A stretch of DNA of 64,000 bases from Brevibacterium sediminis (GTDB taxonomy: Bacteria > Actinomycetota > Actinomycetes > Actinomycetales > Brevibacteriaceae), in the NCBI RefSeq assembly GCF_013623905.1, contig NZ_JABKDD010000011.1:1-64000 (forward strand), written 5' to 3'. The position numbers and the translations under genes are program-made. Under the pieces are notes generated by a model. That model saw nothing but the letters and a program-made list of their open reading frames with translations. It was not told the origin of the DNA and did no database searches. This document shows, piece by piece, positions 19,514 to 28,143 of the stretch. Numbering within the stretch: the stretch's first letter is position 1; each line of letters starts with the position of its first letter.

Positions 19514-20578
19514 ATGACCACTGCATTCGACTGGGAGAGCGTCCAGAAGACTTCTCTGCTGCGAGACTCGCTTCCCGGGGAGCTCGCCCCGTACACACTG
19601 TCCTCGGGTGAGGGCCAGCGCCACCACCTCGGCGATTGGCACGTGACGACGATGGCCCGGCACACGGACACCGGTGGCGAGTTCTCGCTGTACCGGATCG
19701 CTGCTCCCGGCGGGTCGGGTTCCCCACACCTGTCGGTTCCGGGGCACTCGTTCGTCCACGTCGTCGAGGGTGAGGTGACTCTGACCTTTGGAGGGCGTCC
19801 GCATCGCCTCATCGGCGGGGACTCAGCGTCAATCCCTGCCGGGGTGGCGTTCTCACTCGCTGGCAGGGCCACGAACAACTCGCTCTTCTTCTACTCCACT
19901 GAGGAGTGGCTGCACCGCCTGGTCAGTGAGGTCGGGGAATCGACGGGATCGCACATCTTCCCCAGGAATCCCACCTCGGCGGCCTCCGAACTGCTTCGCA
20001 GCGAGCTCGTCGATGGGTACGGGGTCACGATCCACGACGGCGGCGAATCCATGGGCGGAGGGATCGATGCGGACCGCCTTGGCAATCACCTGCCCGACGG
20101 CGAGGTGCCGTTCGTGAACGCGGCCGGACACGGCGACCGGTTTGAGACCTTTGAACAGATGAATGCCTACCCGGTTCGGGCCCGCAACACCGGCGGCAGG
20201 TTCTTCGCTATGGATACGAGGGGTGCCAAAGCCCCCTATATTCCGCTGCACTTTCACAAGGAGCATTCGGAGAACTTCCTCTGCCTCGGCGGCCGGGTCC
20301 GACTCCATGCGAACGGCGAAGAGGTGGTCCTCACTCCCGGCGACTTCCTTCATGCGCCAGCCGGCACGATTCACAGCTTCTCCCTCGCTGCGAACAATAC
20401 GCACATGCTCGGTCTGCTCACGCCTCCGGTATTCGAACCGTTCTTCGAGTACATGAACGATCCCACCGAGGAGTACGTCCACGTTGAGGGCGGAGAACCG
20501 CACTTCCCGGCAGAAGGATTCGCGAAAGCACAGGCAGAACTTGACCTCGTCGTCGTTGGGCCGCCGCCTCAGTCCTGA
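19514..20578 (+). CDS. Bicupin protein, quercetin 2,3-dioxygenase-like
   Basis: A 354-residue bicupin, close in length to the Bacillus quercetinase YxaG/QdoI. The C-terminal cupin has a full metal motif, HFHKEHSE at about residues 242-249, with the later histidine in APAGTIHSF. It ends with MLGLLTPPVFEPFFEY, similar to known quercetinases. The N-terminal cupin keeps the fold (PGHSFVHVVEGEV) but its HxH pair reads HLS, so its metal site looks degraded. Quercetinase opens the flavonol C-ring with oxygen and releases CO and a depside. Rhamnosidase, glucosidase and esterase neighbours support this reading. Another cupin dioxygenase activity remains possible. Confidence 0.75.
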   Translation: MTTAFDWESVQKTSLLRDSLPGELAPYTLSSGEGQRHHLGDWHVTTMARHTDTGGEFSLYRIAAPGGSGSPHLSVPGHSFVHVVEGEVTLTFGGRPHRLIGGDSASIPAGVAFSLAGRATNNSLFFYSTEEWLHRLVSEVGESTGSHIFPRNPTSAASELLRSELVDGYGVTIHDGGESMGGGIDADRLGNHLPDGEVPFVNAAGHGDRFETFEQMNAYPVRARNTGGRFFAMDTRGAKAPYIPLHFHKEHSENFLCLGGRVRLHANGEEVVLTPGDFLHAPAGTIHSFSLAANNTHMLGLLTPPVFEPFFEYMNDPTEEYVHVEGGEPHFPAEGFAKAQAELDLVVVGPPPQS

Positions 20579-20624
20579 AGCACGCGCCATCGCAAGAACC
20601 CCACCCTGCAGGAGACGACTGCGA

Positions 20625-23366
20625 ATGACCAAGAGGAGACCACCACCCATGAGCGGAAGCCAATGCCGAGATCTCCAGGTCGAACACCACTCTGCCCCGA
20701 ACGCCATCGGGACACGGCGGCCCAGATTCAGTTGGATCGCAGAGCACGCCCAAGAACACTATCGAATCCAGGTATCCACCGGTGATCAGCAAGTGTGGGA
20801 CTCAGGGCTCGTCACATCCGCCGAGACCACCTACATTGAGTACGATGGCTCGACTCTACGCTCGAACACGGACTACCACTGGTCAGTGCTCAGCCGGGGG
20901 AAAGCTGGAGAGAAATCAGCGGAATCCACCTTTTCGACAGCCTTGCTCGATCCCTGCGACTGGCAGGCAGTATGGGTCGAACCCGAACAGGAACCGACCG
21001 CTGTGGAACGGTGGAGCCTCTTCGACTGGATCTCCGGCGCAATTCCGGAGATCGAACCCGAGGGCAGGCTGCAACCGGTGCAGCTGGTGCGGCAGACATT
21101 CCAACTGGCAGAACGGCCTGTAAGAGCTCGGCTGTACTCCAGCGCCCGAGGTGTCTACACAGCCACGGTCAACGGTCGCGAGAGTGACGACCAGGTACTG
21201 GCGCCCGGCTACGACAGCTACGACCATCGCATCAGCGTCCAGTGCGCAGATGTCACAACATTTCTTCGTCCCGGTGACAACGTCATCGGACTGTGCCTTG
21301 CCGACGGCTGGTGGGCAGGCAGATTCGGCATCACGGGCTCAAGTGCGCAGTTCGGTGACCGAACCTCAGCAACGTGGCAGCTTCATATCGAGTTCGCAGA
21401 TGGAGAACAGCTGATTGTCGTCTCGGGCGCAGATGCCGTGTCCTGTGCGGGACCGTGGCATTACGCGGATCTGTCGATCGGAGAATGCTTCGACGCTCGT
21501 GCTCTTCCGCGAGGGTGGGACCAAGTTGGATTCGACGCAGAGGACTGGGCTCCGGTCCGTACCGAGCCCGTCGACGCGGAACTCCTGGTCCCTTTCATCG
21601 GCGAGCCAATCCGTCGTGTGGCTCTGCTCGAACCAGTTGAACTCAAGCGACGACGACCATCGTGGATCGTCGACTTCGGTCAGAACTTCGCGGGCCGAAT
21701 CAGGCTGCGGATGCGAGGGCTGTCAGCAGGGAGTCGGGTGACGATCGAACACACGGAGATCCTCGGAGCCGACGGTGAATGGTTCCAGAACATCGTGGGT
21801 GCGAACAAAGACCAGACGGATGTTTTTATCAGCGCAGGAGACGAAACAGAAGAGTACGAACCCAGCTTCACCTTCCACGGTTTTCGGTATGCCCGAATCA
21901 CCGGGATCGAAGATCTGAACAGCGACGATGTGGTCGGCGTCGCACTTTCAAGCGACCTTGAGCAGTCTGGAACATTCGTCTGTTCCGACGCTCGTCTCAC
22001 GAAGCTGCACGAGAATGTCGTATGGAGCCAACGGTCCAACTTCCTATCAGTTCCGACGGACTGTCCGCAACGGGAGAAAGTCGGCTGGACCGGTGATATC
22101 CAGGTGTTCGCGCCCGCTGCGTCGAACAACGCGAACACTGTAGCTTTCCTCCGCCGGTGGCTGGCGAATCTGCGCGCTGACCAACTGCCGACCGGTGAAG
22201 TGCCGATCACTTCTCCGCGTTCAAGCTTCGACATCGAAGCCGCCGAGGCAGGCCAGGGCCTGTCCGCAATAGTCTCCTCCGCCGGGTGGAGCGATGCCAT
22301 TGCGTTCGTCCCCTGGGCGGTTTACGAGCGCAGCGGGGACAGACGGATCCTGGAAGAAAACTATGAGGCGATGATCCGCTGGATCGAATTCCAGAAGCGA
22401 ACAGCCGCTTCCGAACTGCCTGTGAATCTCGCCGACCGTCAGATCTCTGCAGATCGTCGTGCCCGCCAATCGCTGCTGTTCAACACTGGTGACCAATTCG
22501 GCGACTGGCTTGCCCCCAGCACCTTGCGCACCGGGCCGCTGCATGAGGCGATTCTGGTTGCTCCTCGGTTGACTTCCGAGATCGTTGCACCGATGTTCCA
22601 AGCTCAGACACTGACCCTCGCGGCAAAAGCTGCGGCGGTGCTCGAACGCAGTGAAGACGAAAGACGGCTGCGCAGACGAGCATCCGAAGTACGTAAGGCG
22701 TTTGCTGCTGAGTATCTCGATTCCAGGGGTCGACTACCACATAACCTGCAGGGCCTCTACGTGCTTGCGCTCGCTTTCGACATGGTGCCGACCGGGATGC
22801 GTTCACAGACAGCGGCTCATCTTGCCGACCTCATCAAAGACAATCGTTACTGTCTCGACACCGGTTTCCTTTCCGTCCCGTACCTGCTTGAAGTGCTGTG
22901 GAACGCCGGATACCCGGAGGTCGCACGGCGCCTGCTCAACCAATCGGAAAGTCCCTCATGGCTCTACCAAGTCGATCAGGGGGCAACGACGATCTGGGAA
23001 TCCTGGGACGCCGTTTCACCGGACGGGACTCCGAACGAGAAATCGCTCAATCACTATGCCTTCGGTTGCGTCGACGACTGGCTCTACCGGTACGTGGCCG
23101 GAATCCGCGCCACGGCGCCTGGATTCCGCACGGCGCTGATCGCCCCCGACTTTGAGAGCGGCGTCGACTGGGTACGCGCACACGTCGGCACCCCTTGGGG
23201 GCACCTTCGCGTCGACTGGAAGAAGGACGGTGCCACGGCGCATGTTTCAGTCACTGCGCCGCACGGCACCGAGGTGGTTCTTGCCACGGCTCAAGGCAAC
23301 ATCACCGTGCAGCCGGGGACGTCCCACCACACAATTTCAATTCCCACCGCCACACCCACTCGCTGA
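20625..23366 (+). CDS. Alpha-L-rhamnosidase (GH78)
   Basis: A 913-residue GH78 enzyme. The N-terminal domain contains PRFSWIAEH, followed by beta-sandwich domains and an (alpha/alpha)6 barrel. The barrel has the general-acid motif DCPQREKVGWTGD and the catalytic base in TIWESWDAVSPDG. It removes terminal alpha-L-rhamnose from glycosides such as rutin or naringin. No signal peptide is seen, so it acts inside the cell on imported glycosides. The ATG at 20625 has AGGAGA upstream; the ATG at 20649 has an equally good site. It begins 46 bases after the cupin gene. Confidence 0.93.
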   Translation: MTKRRPPPMSGSQCRDLQVEHHSAPNAIGTRRPRFSWIAEHAQEHYRIQVSTGDQQVWDSGLVTSAETTYIEYDGSTLRSNTDYHWSVLSRGKAGEKSAESTFSTALLDPCDWQAVWVEPEQEPTAVERWSLFDWISGAIPEIEPEGRLQPVQLVRQTFQLAERPVRARLYSSARGVYTATVNGRESDDQVLAPGYDSYDHRISVQCADVTTFLRPGDNVIGLCLADGWWAGRFGITGSSAQFGDRTSATWQLHIEFADGEQLIVVSGADAVSCAGPWHYADLSIGECFDARALPRGWDQVGFDAEDWAPVRTEPVDAELLVPFIGEPIRRVALLEPVELKRRRPSWIVDFGQNFAGRIRLRMRGLSAGSRVTIEHTEILGADGEWFQNIVGANKDQTDVFISAGDETEEYEPSFTFHGFRYARITGIEDLNSDDVVGVALSSDLEQSGTFVCSDARLTKLHENVVWSQRSNFLSVPTDCPQREKVGWTGDIQVFAPAASNNANTVAFLRRWLANLRADQLPTGEVPITSPRSSFDIEAAEAGQGLSAIVSSAGWSDAIAFVPWAVYERSGDRRILEENYEAMIRWIEFQKRTAASELPVNLADRQISADRRARQSLLFNTGDQFGDWLAPSTLRTGPLHEAILVAPRLTSEIVAPMFQAQTLTLAAKAAAVLERSEDERRLRRRASEVRKAFAAEYLDSRGRLPHNLQGLYVLALAFDMVPTGMRSQTAAHLADLIKDNRYCLDTGFLSVPYLLEVLWNAGYPEVARRLLNQSESPSWLYQVDQGATTIWESWDAVSPDGTPNEKSLNHYAFGCVDDWLYRYVAGIRATAPGFRTALIAPDFESGVDWVRAHVGTPWGHLRVDWKKDGATAHVSVTAPHGTEVVLATAQGNITVQPGTSHHTISIPTATPTR

Positions 23367-23399
23367 GACCACCTCAGCATTGAGACCGAAGGAGTTCTC

Positions 23400-24692
23400 A
23401 TGACTGCCCAACAACCGATTGCCGAATCCGCCGAGCACTACGAACAACCGGGAGTTGCCTGGCCTCGTCTGCCTAGGGGCTTCCTCCCACTTCTCGGTGC
23501 TGCCGTGGCCACCGCCTACGGTGCACTGCTGTCGCAGGCGGTACTCACGCTCTCGTTGAAATCGAACGAGCTCGACGCCGACAGTGCCACGACTGTCCTC
23601 TCAATCGTCGTCGCTGTCGGGAGCATCGCTGCCATCGTCGGTAACCCGCTTCTCGGGCGACTCAGCGATCGGACTCTGTCGCGGATCGGCCGTAGACGAC
23701 CGTATCTGCTGTTCGGGGCGGGTGCCAGCGTTCTGGGCGCATTTCTCGCGACGGTTGCGCCCACCACTGCACTCCTGGCAATCTCCTACTTCATAACGAC
23801 CGTCGGCATGGTTGCGATCACCGTCGCCTGTGCTGCGATCGTCCCCGACCAAGTGCCACCCGAAAAGCGTGGAACACCATCGGCGATGATCGGGCTCGGA
23901 GCCCCGGTCGGTGCTGTCATCGGACTCTTCCTCGCGCAGCTTGTCCAACCTAACCTGACAGCGATGTTCATGCTGCCGGCCGGTGTCTCTGCGCTGACAG
24001 CGGTGACGCTGGCGGTGATGATCAAGGATCGCAGACTCGACCGCAGCGAACGGCCTGGATTCTCTTTCCGAGAGCTGCTCATGACCTTCTGGGTGGACCC
24101 GCGAAGAAGCCCGAGCTTCGCGTGGGCCTGGCTCAGCCGCCTGATGATCTTCTTCGGAGTCGCCACCGTCAACGCATACCAGGCCTTCTACCTGATCATG
24201 GTCCACCACATTGATCCTGCAACTGTGGGTACGTCAATCCTCATCGCCACAGCGATACTTTCCGGAGTGTCTGTCATCCTTGCGCCCGCGGTCGCCAAGA
24301 TCTCCGATCGTGTGGGACGACGCAAACCTTTCGTCATCGTCGCGGCCATAGTTTTCGGCCTCGGCCTCGGACTCGTTGCTATCGCTCCCAGTTACCCGAT
24401 GTTCCTCGTCGCTGTCGCAGTGATGGGCGCGGGCCAGGGTGTGTACTTCGCAGTTGATTTCGCCCTTGTCACTGAAGTGCTGCCAGACCCGGAGAATCCG
24501 GCAAAAGATCTTGGACTGATGAACCTCGCGCAATCTCTGCCCTCGACACTCGTACCCACCGTCGCTCCAGCGCTCCTCGCCCTCGGAGCTTCGGTATCCA
24601 ACCCGCAGAACTTCACCGCGCTGTTTGTCGCGGGGGTGATTGCCGCGATCCTCGGTGCAATCTTCATCTTGCCGATCCGCCAGGTGCGTTGA
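23400..24692 (+). CDS. MFS transporter (glycoside or sugar uptake candidate)
   Basis: A 430-residue, 12-segment major-facilitator protein with loop motifs GRLSDRTLSRIGRRRPY and KISDRVGRRKPF, resembling sugar/glycoside MFS carriers. It sits between the rhamnosidase and the beta-glycosidase genes. Since both glycosidases lack export signals, this carrier is the best candidate for uptake of the intact glycoside. GAAGGAG precedes its ATG. The substrate is inferred from context only. Confidence 0.82.
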   Translation: MTAQQPIAESAEHYEQPGVAWPRLPRGFLPLLGAAVATAYGALLSQAVLTLSLKSNELDADSATTVLSIVVAVGSIAAIVGNPLLGRLSDRTLSRIGRRRPYLLFGAGASVLGAFLATVAPTTALLAISYFITTVGMVAITVACAAIVPDQVPPEKRGTPSAMIGLGAPVGAVIGLFLAQLVQPNLTAMFMLPAGVSALTAVTLAVMIKDRRLDRSERPGFSFRELLMTFWVDPRRSPSFAWAWLSRLMIFFGVATVNAYQAFYLIMVHHIDPATVGTSILIATAILSGVSVILAPAVAKISDRVGRRKPFVIVAAIVFGLGLGLVAIAPSYPMFLVAVAVMGAGQGVYFAVDFALVTEVLPDPENPAKDLGLMNLAQSLPSTLVPTVAPALLALGASVSNPQNFTALFVAGVIAAILGAIFILPIRQVR

Positions 24693-24778
24693 CGCATCGA
24701 CGCCCAAGAGGCGCCGCGCCCAACAGCCATACCGAGTCGGCCCCTGTACTTACCACCGAACCGCTGAGGAAGAGAGTT

Positions 24779-26032
24779 ATGGTCAGAAGTGAAATTGAGG
24801 AGCAATTCCTGTGGGGTGTCGCTACCGCCGGACATCAAAGCGAAGGAGGAAACAGTGCCAGTGATATTTGGGCACTCGAACATACGGTTCCGACGCTATT
24901 CTCTGAACCGAGTGGGGCCGCCAACGACAGTTGGAACCGGTGGCCCGAAGATCTCGACATAGCAGCACGCCTCGGGTTGAATGCGTTTCGATTCTCAGTG
25001 GAATGGTCACGTATCGAACCGATACGGGGTGAGATCAGAACGGAAGCGCTCGACCATTACGGGCGTGTTGTGGACGGGTGCCTTGAACGGGGGCTCGCCC
25101 CGATCGTCACCTTCAACCATTTCGCATCACCGAATTGGTTTGCCGCCGCAGGATCGTGGCTGGCTCCGGATGCGCCCGATCTCTTCGCCGCCTACTGCGA
25201 GCGGATTGCGTCCCGGTTCGGTGATCGGATCGCGGCCGTAATCACGATCAATGAGCCCAATCTCGAACAGCTGCTCCAATCCGGAGAGAAGTTGCCGCCG
25301 GCAGCCGAACGTCTCAAGGTGCAGATGCTTGCTTCTGCAGCTGACGATGCTGGAACGGCAAGCTACTTTGCAACCAACGTGATTCCAGCAGACAAACAAG
25401 AGGAATTTCAGGAGGCGATGACAGTAGGGCATCGGGCAGCCCGTGCAGCGATCAAGGCCCAGCACAGCGATCTGCAGATCGGAGTGTCCATCGCAATCTG
25501 TGACGAAACAGCTGTCGAGGGCGGTGAGGAGCGGCGAGACCGCAAGCGAGCTGCCGTCTATGACCATTGGCTTCGTGAGGCCAGCGAGGATGACTTCATC
25601 GGGGTTCAGAACTATGAGCGGATCGTGCACGGGCCGGAAGGCCAAGTGATCGGTCACGGGCCACGCAACGGTATGGGAACTGTCGTTGAACCGGCATCAC
25701 TTGCTGGAGCGGTCAGATACGCTAATCAAGTGTCCGGCGTCCCTGTATTGGTCACAGAACACGGCATTCAGACTGACGACGATGCAGTGCGCCAAGGGTT
25801 CATTACGGACTCGCTCGATCTGCTTGCGGCGGAGATGGAAGTTGGTGTGCCTGTTCTCGGATACTGCCATTGGACGTTGATGGACAATTTCGAATGGATC
25901 TTCGGATACAAGCCTAAGTTGGGCCTCTTCGAAGTTGATCGGGCCAGCCTTGAGCGTCAACCGAAGCCCAGCGCAAAGGTCTATGCCGAGACGATTGCTC
26001 GTCTGCGGGAGGCCAATCCGAGAATGCGCTGA
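24779..26032 (+). CDS. GH1 family beta-glycosidase
   Basis: A 417-residue retaining beta-glycosidase. The acid/base glutamate is Glu159 in TINEPN, the nucleophile Glu327 in VLVTEHGI, and the conserved C-terminal HWTLMDNFEW lies near the end. The start at 24779 has GAGGAAGAG upstream; the longer frame to 24689 is poorly supported. It lacks a signal peptide. Together with the rhamnosidase it could strip a rutinose-type disaccharide: first rhamnose, then glucose. It is the last gene before a very strong hairpin. Confidence 0.92.
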   Translation: MVRSEIEEQFLWGVATAGHQSEGGNSASDIWALEHTVPTLFSEPSGAANDSWNRWPEDLDIAARLGLNAFRFSVEWSRIEPIRGEIRTEALDHYGRVVDGCLERGLAPIVTFNHFASPNWFAAAGSWLAPDAPDLFAAYCERIASRFGDRIAAVITINEPNLEQLLQSGEKLPPAAERLKVQMLASAADDAGTASYFATNVIPADKQEEFQEAMTVGHRAARAAIKAQHSDLQIGVSIAICDETAVEGGEERRDRKRAAVYDHWLREASEDDFIGVQNYERIVHGPEGQVIGHGPRNGMGTVVEPASLAGAVRYANQVSGVPVLVTEHGIQTDDDAVRQGFITDSLDLLAAEMEVGVPVLGYCHWTLMDNFEWIFGYKPKLGLFEVDRASLERQPKPSAKVYAETIARLREANPRMR

Positions 26033-26100
26033 TTTCAGCGGTCCTGGGCGCCTAGCCTGTGAGGAGCGACTGAGCCCCGCCTCGGCGAGGGGAGACGAAA

Positions 26101-26149
26101 CACCACGGGTGCCGGCATCCTCATGATGAGGACGACGGCACCCGTGGTG
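26101..26149. terminator. Bidirectional terminator hairpin
   Basis: CACCACGGGTGCCG (26101-26114) and CGGCACCCGTGGTG (26136-26149) pair perfectly over 14 bp. The loop contains its own TCCTCAT/ATGAGGA stem. It lies between the convergent GH1 gene and the dicarboxylate symporter gene, so it can stop transcription from both sides. Confidence 0.8.
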
Positions 26150-26174
26150 GTGTGACTCGGGATGGCTCGAAAGG

Positions 26175-27605
26175 TCAGTTCCCGATCGTGGCCTTCGCCT
26201 GGTTGTCGGCGGCCACGGTGGTCTGCGGTTCGGGCAGGGCCGCGTCCGCCTCGGGGGCATTCGTCGGCGCACCATGGACATCGGGCTCGAGTGAGAGCTC
26301 GTCGAACGGGTTGCCACCCGACAGGGTGGCGCGGGCGACGTCGAGGTCGATCTCGTTCGTCCACTTGCCGATGAGCAGGGTGGCCACGGCGTTGCCGGTG
26401 AAGTTCGTCAGCGCACGGCACTCGGACATGAACTTATCGATGCCGACGATGACGCCCATGCCGTCGAGCAGCTCGGGACGGTGCGACTGCAGACCGGCGG
26501 CCAGAGTGGCCAGGCCCGCACCGGTGACTCCCGCAGCACCCTTGGACGCGATGATCATGAACACGAGCAGCGAGATCTGCTCGGGGATCGACATCGGCAT
26601 GCCCATGGCCGAGGACACGAACAGCGAGGCCATGGTCAGGTAGATGGCGGTGCCGTCGAGGTTGAACGAGTAGCCGGTGGGCACGGTGATGCCGACGACC
26701 GGCTTCGAGACTCCGGCGTGCTCCATCTTCGCGATGAGGCGCGGCAGGGCCGACTCGGACGACGAGGTGGAGAAGATGAGCAGGAACTCACGGGCCAGGT
26801 ACTTCAGCAGCAGGAAGATGTTCAGGCCGGTGACGATCTTGAGCAGACCGCCGAGGACGATGACGATGAACAGCGCGCAGGTGAGGTAGAAGGCGCCCAT
26901 GAGGGTCGCCATGGCACCGATCGCGGCCCAGCCGGTCTTGCCGACGACCGCGGCGATCGCACCGAAGGCGCCGACGGGAGCGGCCCACATGATCATCATC
27001 ATGAGCTTGAAGACGACGGCCTGGATGTGCTTGATTCCGGTGAGCACGGGCTCGCCGGCCTTGCCCATCGACTGCAGGGCGAAGCCGACGAGGAGTGCGA
27101 GCACGAGGGTCGGCAGCACCGGGATGTCACCGGGGATGAGGCTCATGAGGAAGGCGACCATGCCGCCTTCCTCGCCGCCGGATGCCTCCTCGTACGGCTG
27201 GAGGTGGAGTCCGTCGCCGGGGTGGATGAAGTTGCCGACGACGAGGCCGATGACCAGGGCAAAGGTCGCCATGACCAGGAAGTAGACGAGCGCGAGTCCG
27301 CCGACCTTGCCGACGGTGGCTGCCTTCGCCACGGAGCCGACGCCGAGGACGATGGTGCAGAAGATGACCGGGGCGATGATCATCTTGATGAGTGCGACGA
27401 ACGCCTTGCCGAGCGGCTCGAGGGCGATTCCTGCCTCGGGGGCGATGAGGCCGATGGCGGCACCGGCGAACACGGCGACGATGACCATGATGTAGAGCCA
27501 GTGAGTGCGATCCTTCTTCCGCTGCGGGGCGCCCTGATCGGTGGCAGCTGCGGTGGCGTTGCCCGTATTCGCGGGCCCGCCTTCTTGCTGTGGCGACATT
27601 GCCAT
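26175..27605 (-). CDS. dctA: Dicarboxylate/cation symporter (DAACS family)
   Basis: A 476-residue symporter of the DctA/GltP family. It has about eight membrane helices, the serine-rich hairpin SSSESALPRLIAKME, the VTGYSFNLDGTAIYL-type motif (here VPTGYSFNLDGTAIYL), and the re-entrant region GAAGVTGAG. It imports C4-dicarboxylates or acidic amino acids with protons or sodium. I chose the ATG at 27605 after GGAGG; the ATG at 27599 has longer spacing and is also possible. A CitA/DcuS-type two-component system lies 3.8 kb away and could control it. Confidence 0.88.
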   Translation of the reverse strand: MAMSPQQEGGPANTGNATAAATDQGAPQRKKDRTHWLYIMVIVAVFAGAAIGLIAPEAGIALEPLGKAFVALIKMIIAPVIFCTIVLGVGSVAKAATVGKVGGLALVYFLVMATFALVIGLVVGNFIHPGDGLHLQPYEEASGGEEGGMVAFLMSLIPGDIPVLPTLVLALLVGFALQSMGKAGEPVLTGIKHIQAVVFKLMMMIMWAAPVGAFGAIAAVVGKTGWAAIGAMATLMGAFYLTCALFIVIVLGGLLKIVTGLNIFLLLKYLAREFLLIFSTSSSESALPRLIAKMEHAGVSKPVVGITVPTGYSFNLDGTAIYLTMASLFVSSAMGMPMSIPEQISLLVFMIIASKGAAGVTGAGLATLAAGLQSHRPELLDGMGVIVGIDKFMSECRALTNFTGNAVATLLIGKWTNEIDLDVARATLSGGNPFDELSLEPDVHGAPTNAPEADAALPEPQTTVAADNQAKATIGN

Positions 27606-27799
27606 GATTCCTCCAAATGATTTCCGCGAACTCACCCGTCGGTGGGTGCGAACGCGCGCGACGACTGGCCGCGGTGGTGATGTACCCGACAACTGTGCCA
27701 GCCGATGTGACGGGTGTCTCGGTTGCGTTCATAGTGTTCACAGGAGGAGTGAGACGCGCCGGGGCAGGAGTATGGCCAGGGAAGACAGGCCGGCGAGGG

Positions 27800-28105
27800 T
27801 CAGGCCCGCGGCTCCTCCGCATGCCGGTGACCGGCGTCGGCACGCGGTTCCCGCTGTTCGAGGGCCTTGAGGCCGATGGGGCAGGTGATGGTGAGCTTGA
27901 GGCGTCGGCTCTTGGCGTCTTCGACGGCCCGCCACATGAGCTCCCAGCGGTGCTGATCTGCCTGAATGGACTCGATAGCTTCGCAGTAGATGAACATGAC
28001 TTCATTGGCGTCGGGCTCGAGTTTGTAATGGAGCGCGGCCACGATCCTGCCGGGAAGGTAGAGGTCGTACTTCGAGGATTCCTGGTTGTTGAGCATCGTG
28101 TACAC
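27800..28105 (-). CDS. Degenerate GNAT-like small protein (NATD1-like)
   Basis: A 101-residue protein. The pattern KYDLYLPGRIVAALHYKLE, later AVEDAKSRRLKLTITCPIG, follows the layout of the short NATD1-like acetyltransferases (strands, a helix, then R-G-L-x-V-x-P-x-C-P). The segment that should hold the acetyl-CoA pyrophosphate loop (R/Q-x-x-G-x-G) instead reads ESIQADQHRWELMW. Catalysis is therefore doubtful. I chose the GTG at 28105 because AGGAG lies 6 bases upstream; an ATG 9 bases later is possible. It follows otsA on the same strand. The function is unknown. Confidence 0.55.
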   Translation of the reverse strand: MYTMLNNQESSKYDLYLPGRIVAALHYKLEPDANEVMFIYCEAIESIQADQHRWELMWRAVEDAKSRRLKLTITCPIGLKALEQREPRADAGHRHAEEPRA

Positions 28106-28143
28106 AGTGGTCTCCTGGGGTGGGCCGGTCAGAATGGTCGGTG

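Noticed and set aside
26481-27620. Plus-strand open frame of 379 codons
   Set aside because: It is antisense to the dicarboxylate symporter and very rich in Asp, Glu, Gly and His, typical of a shadow of a membrane protein.
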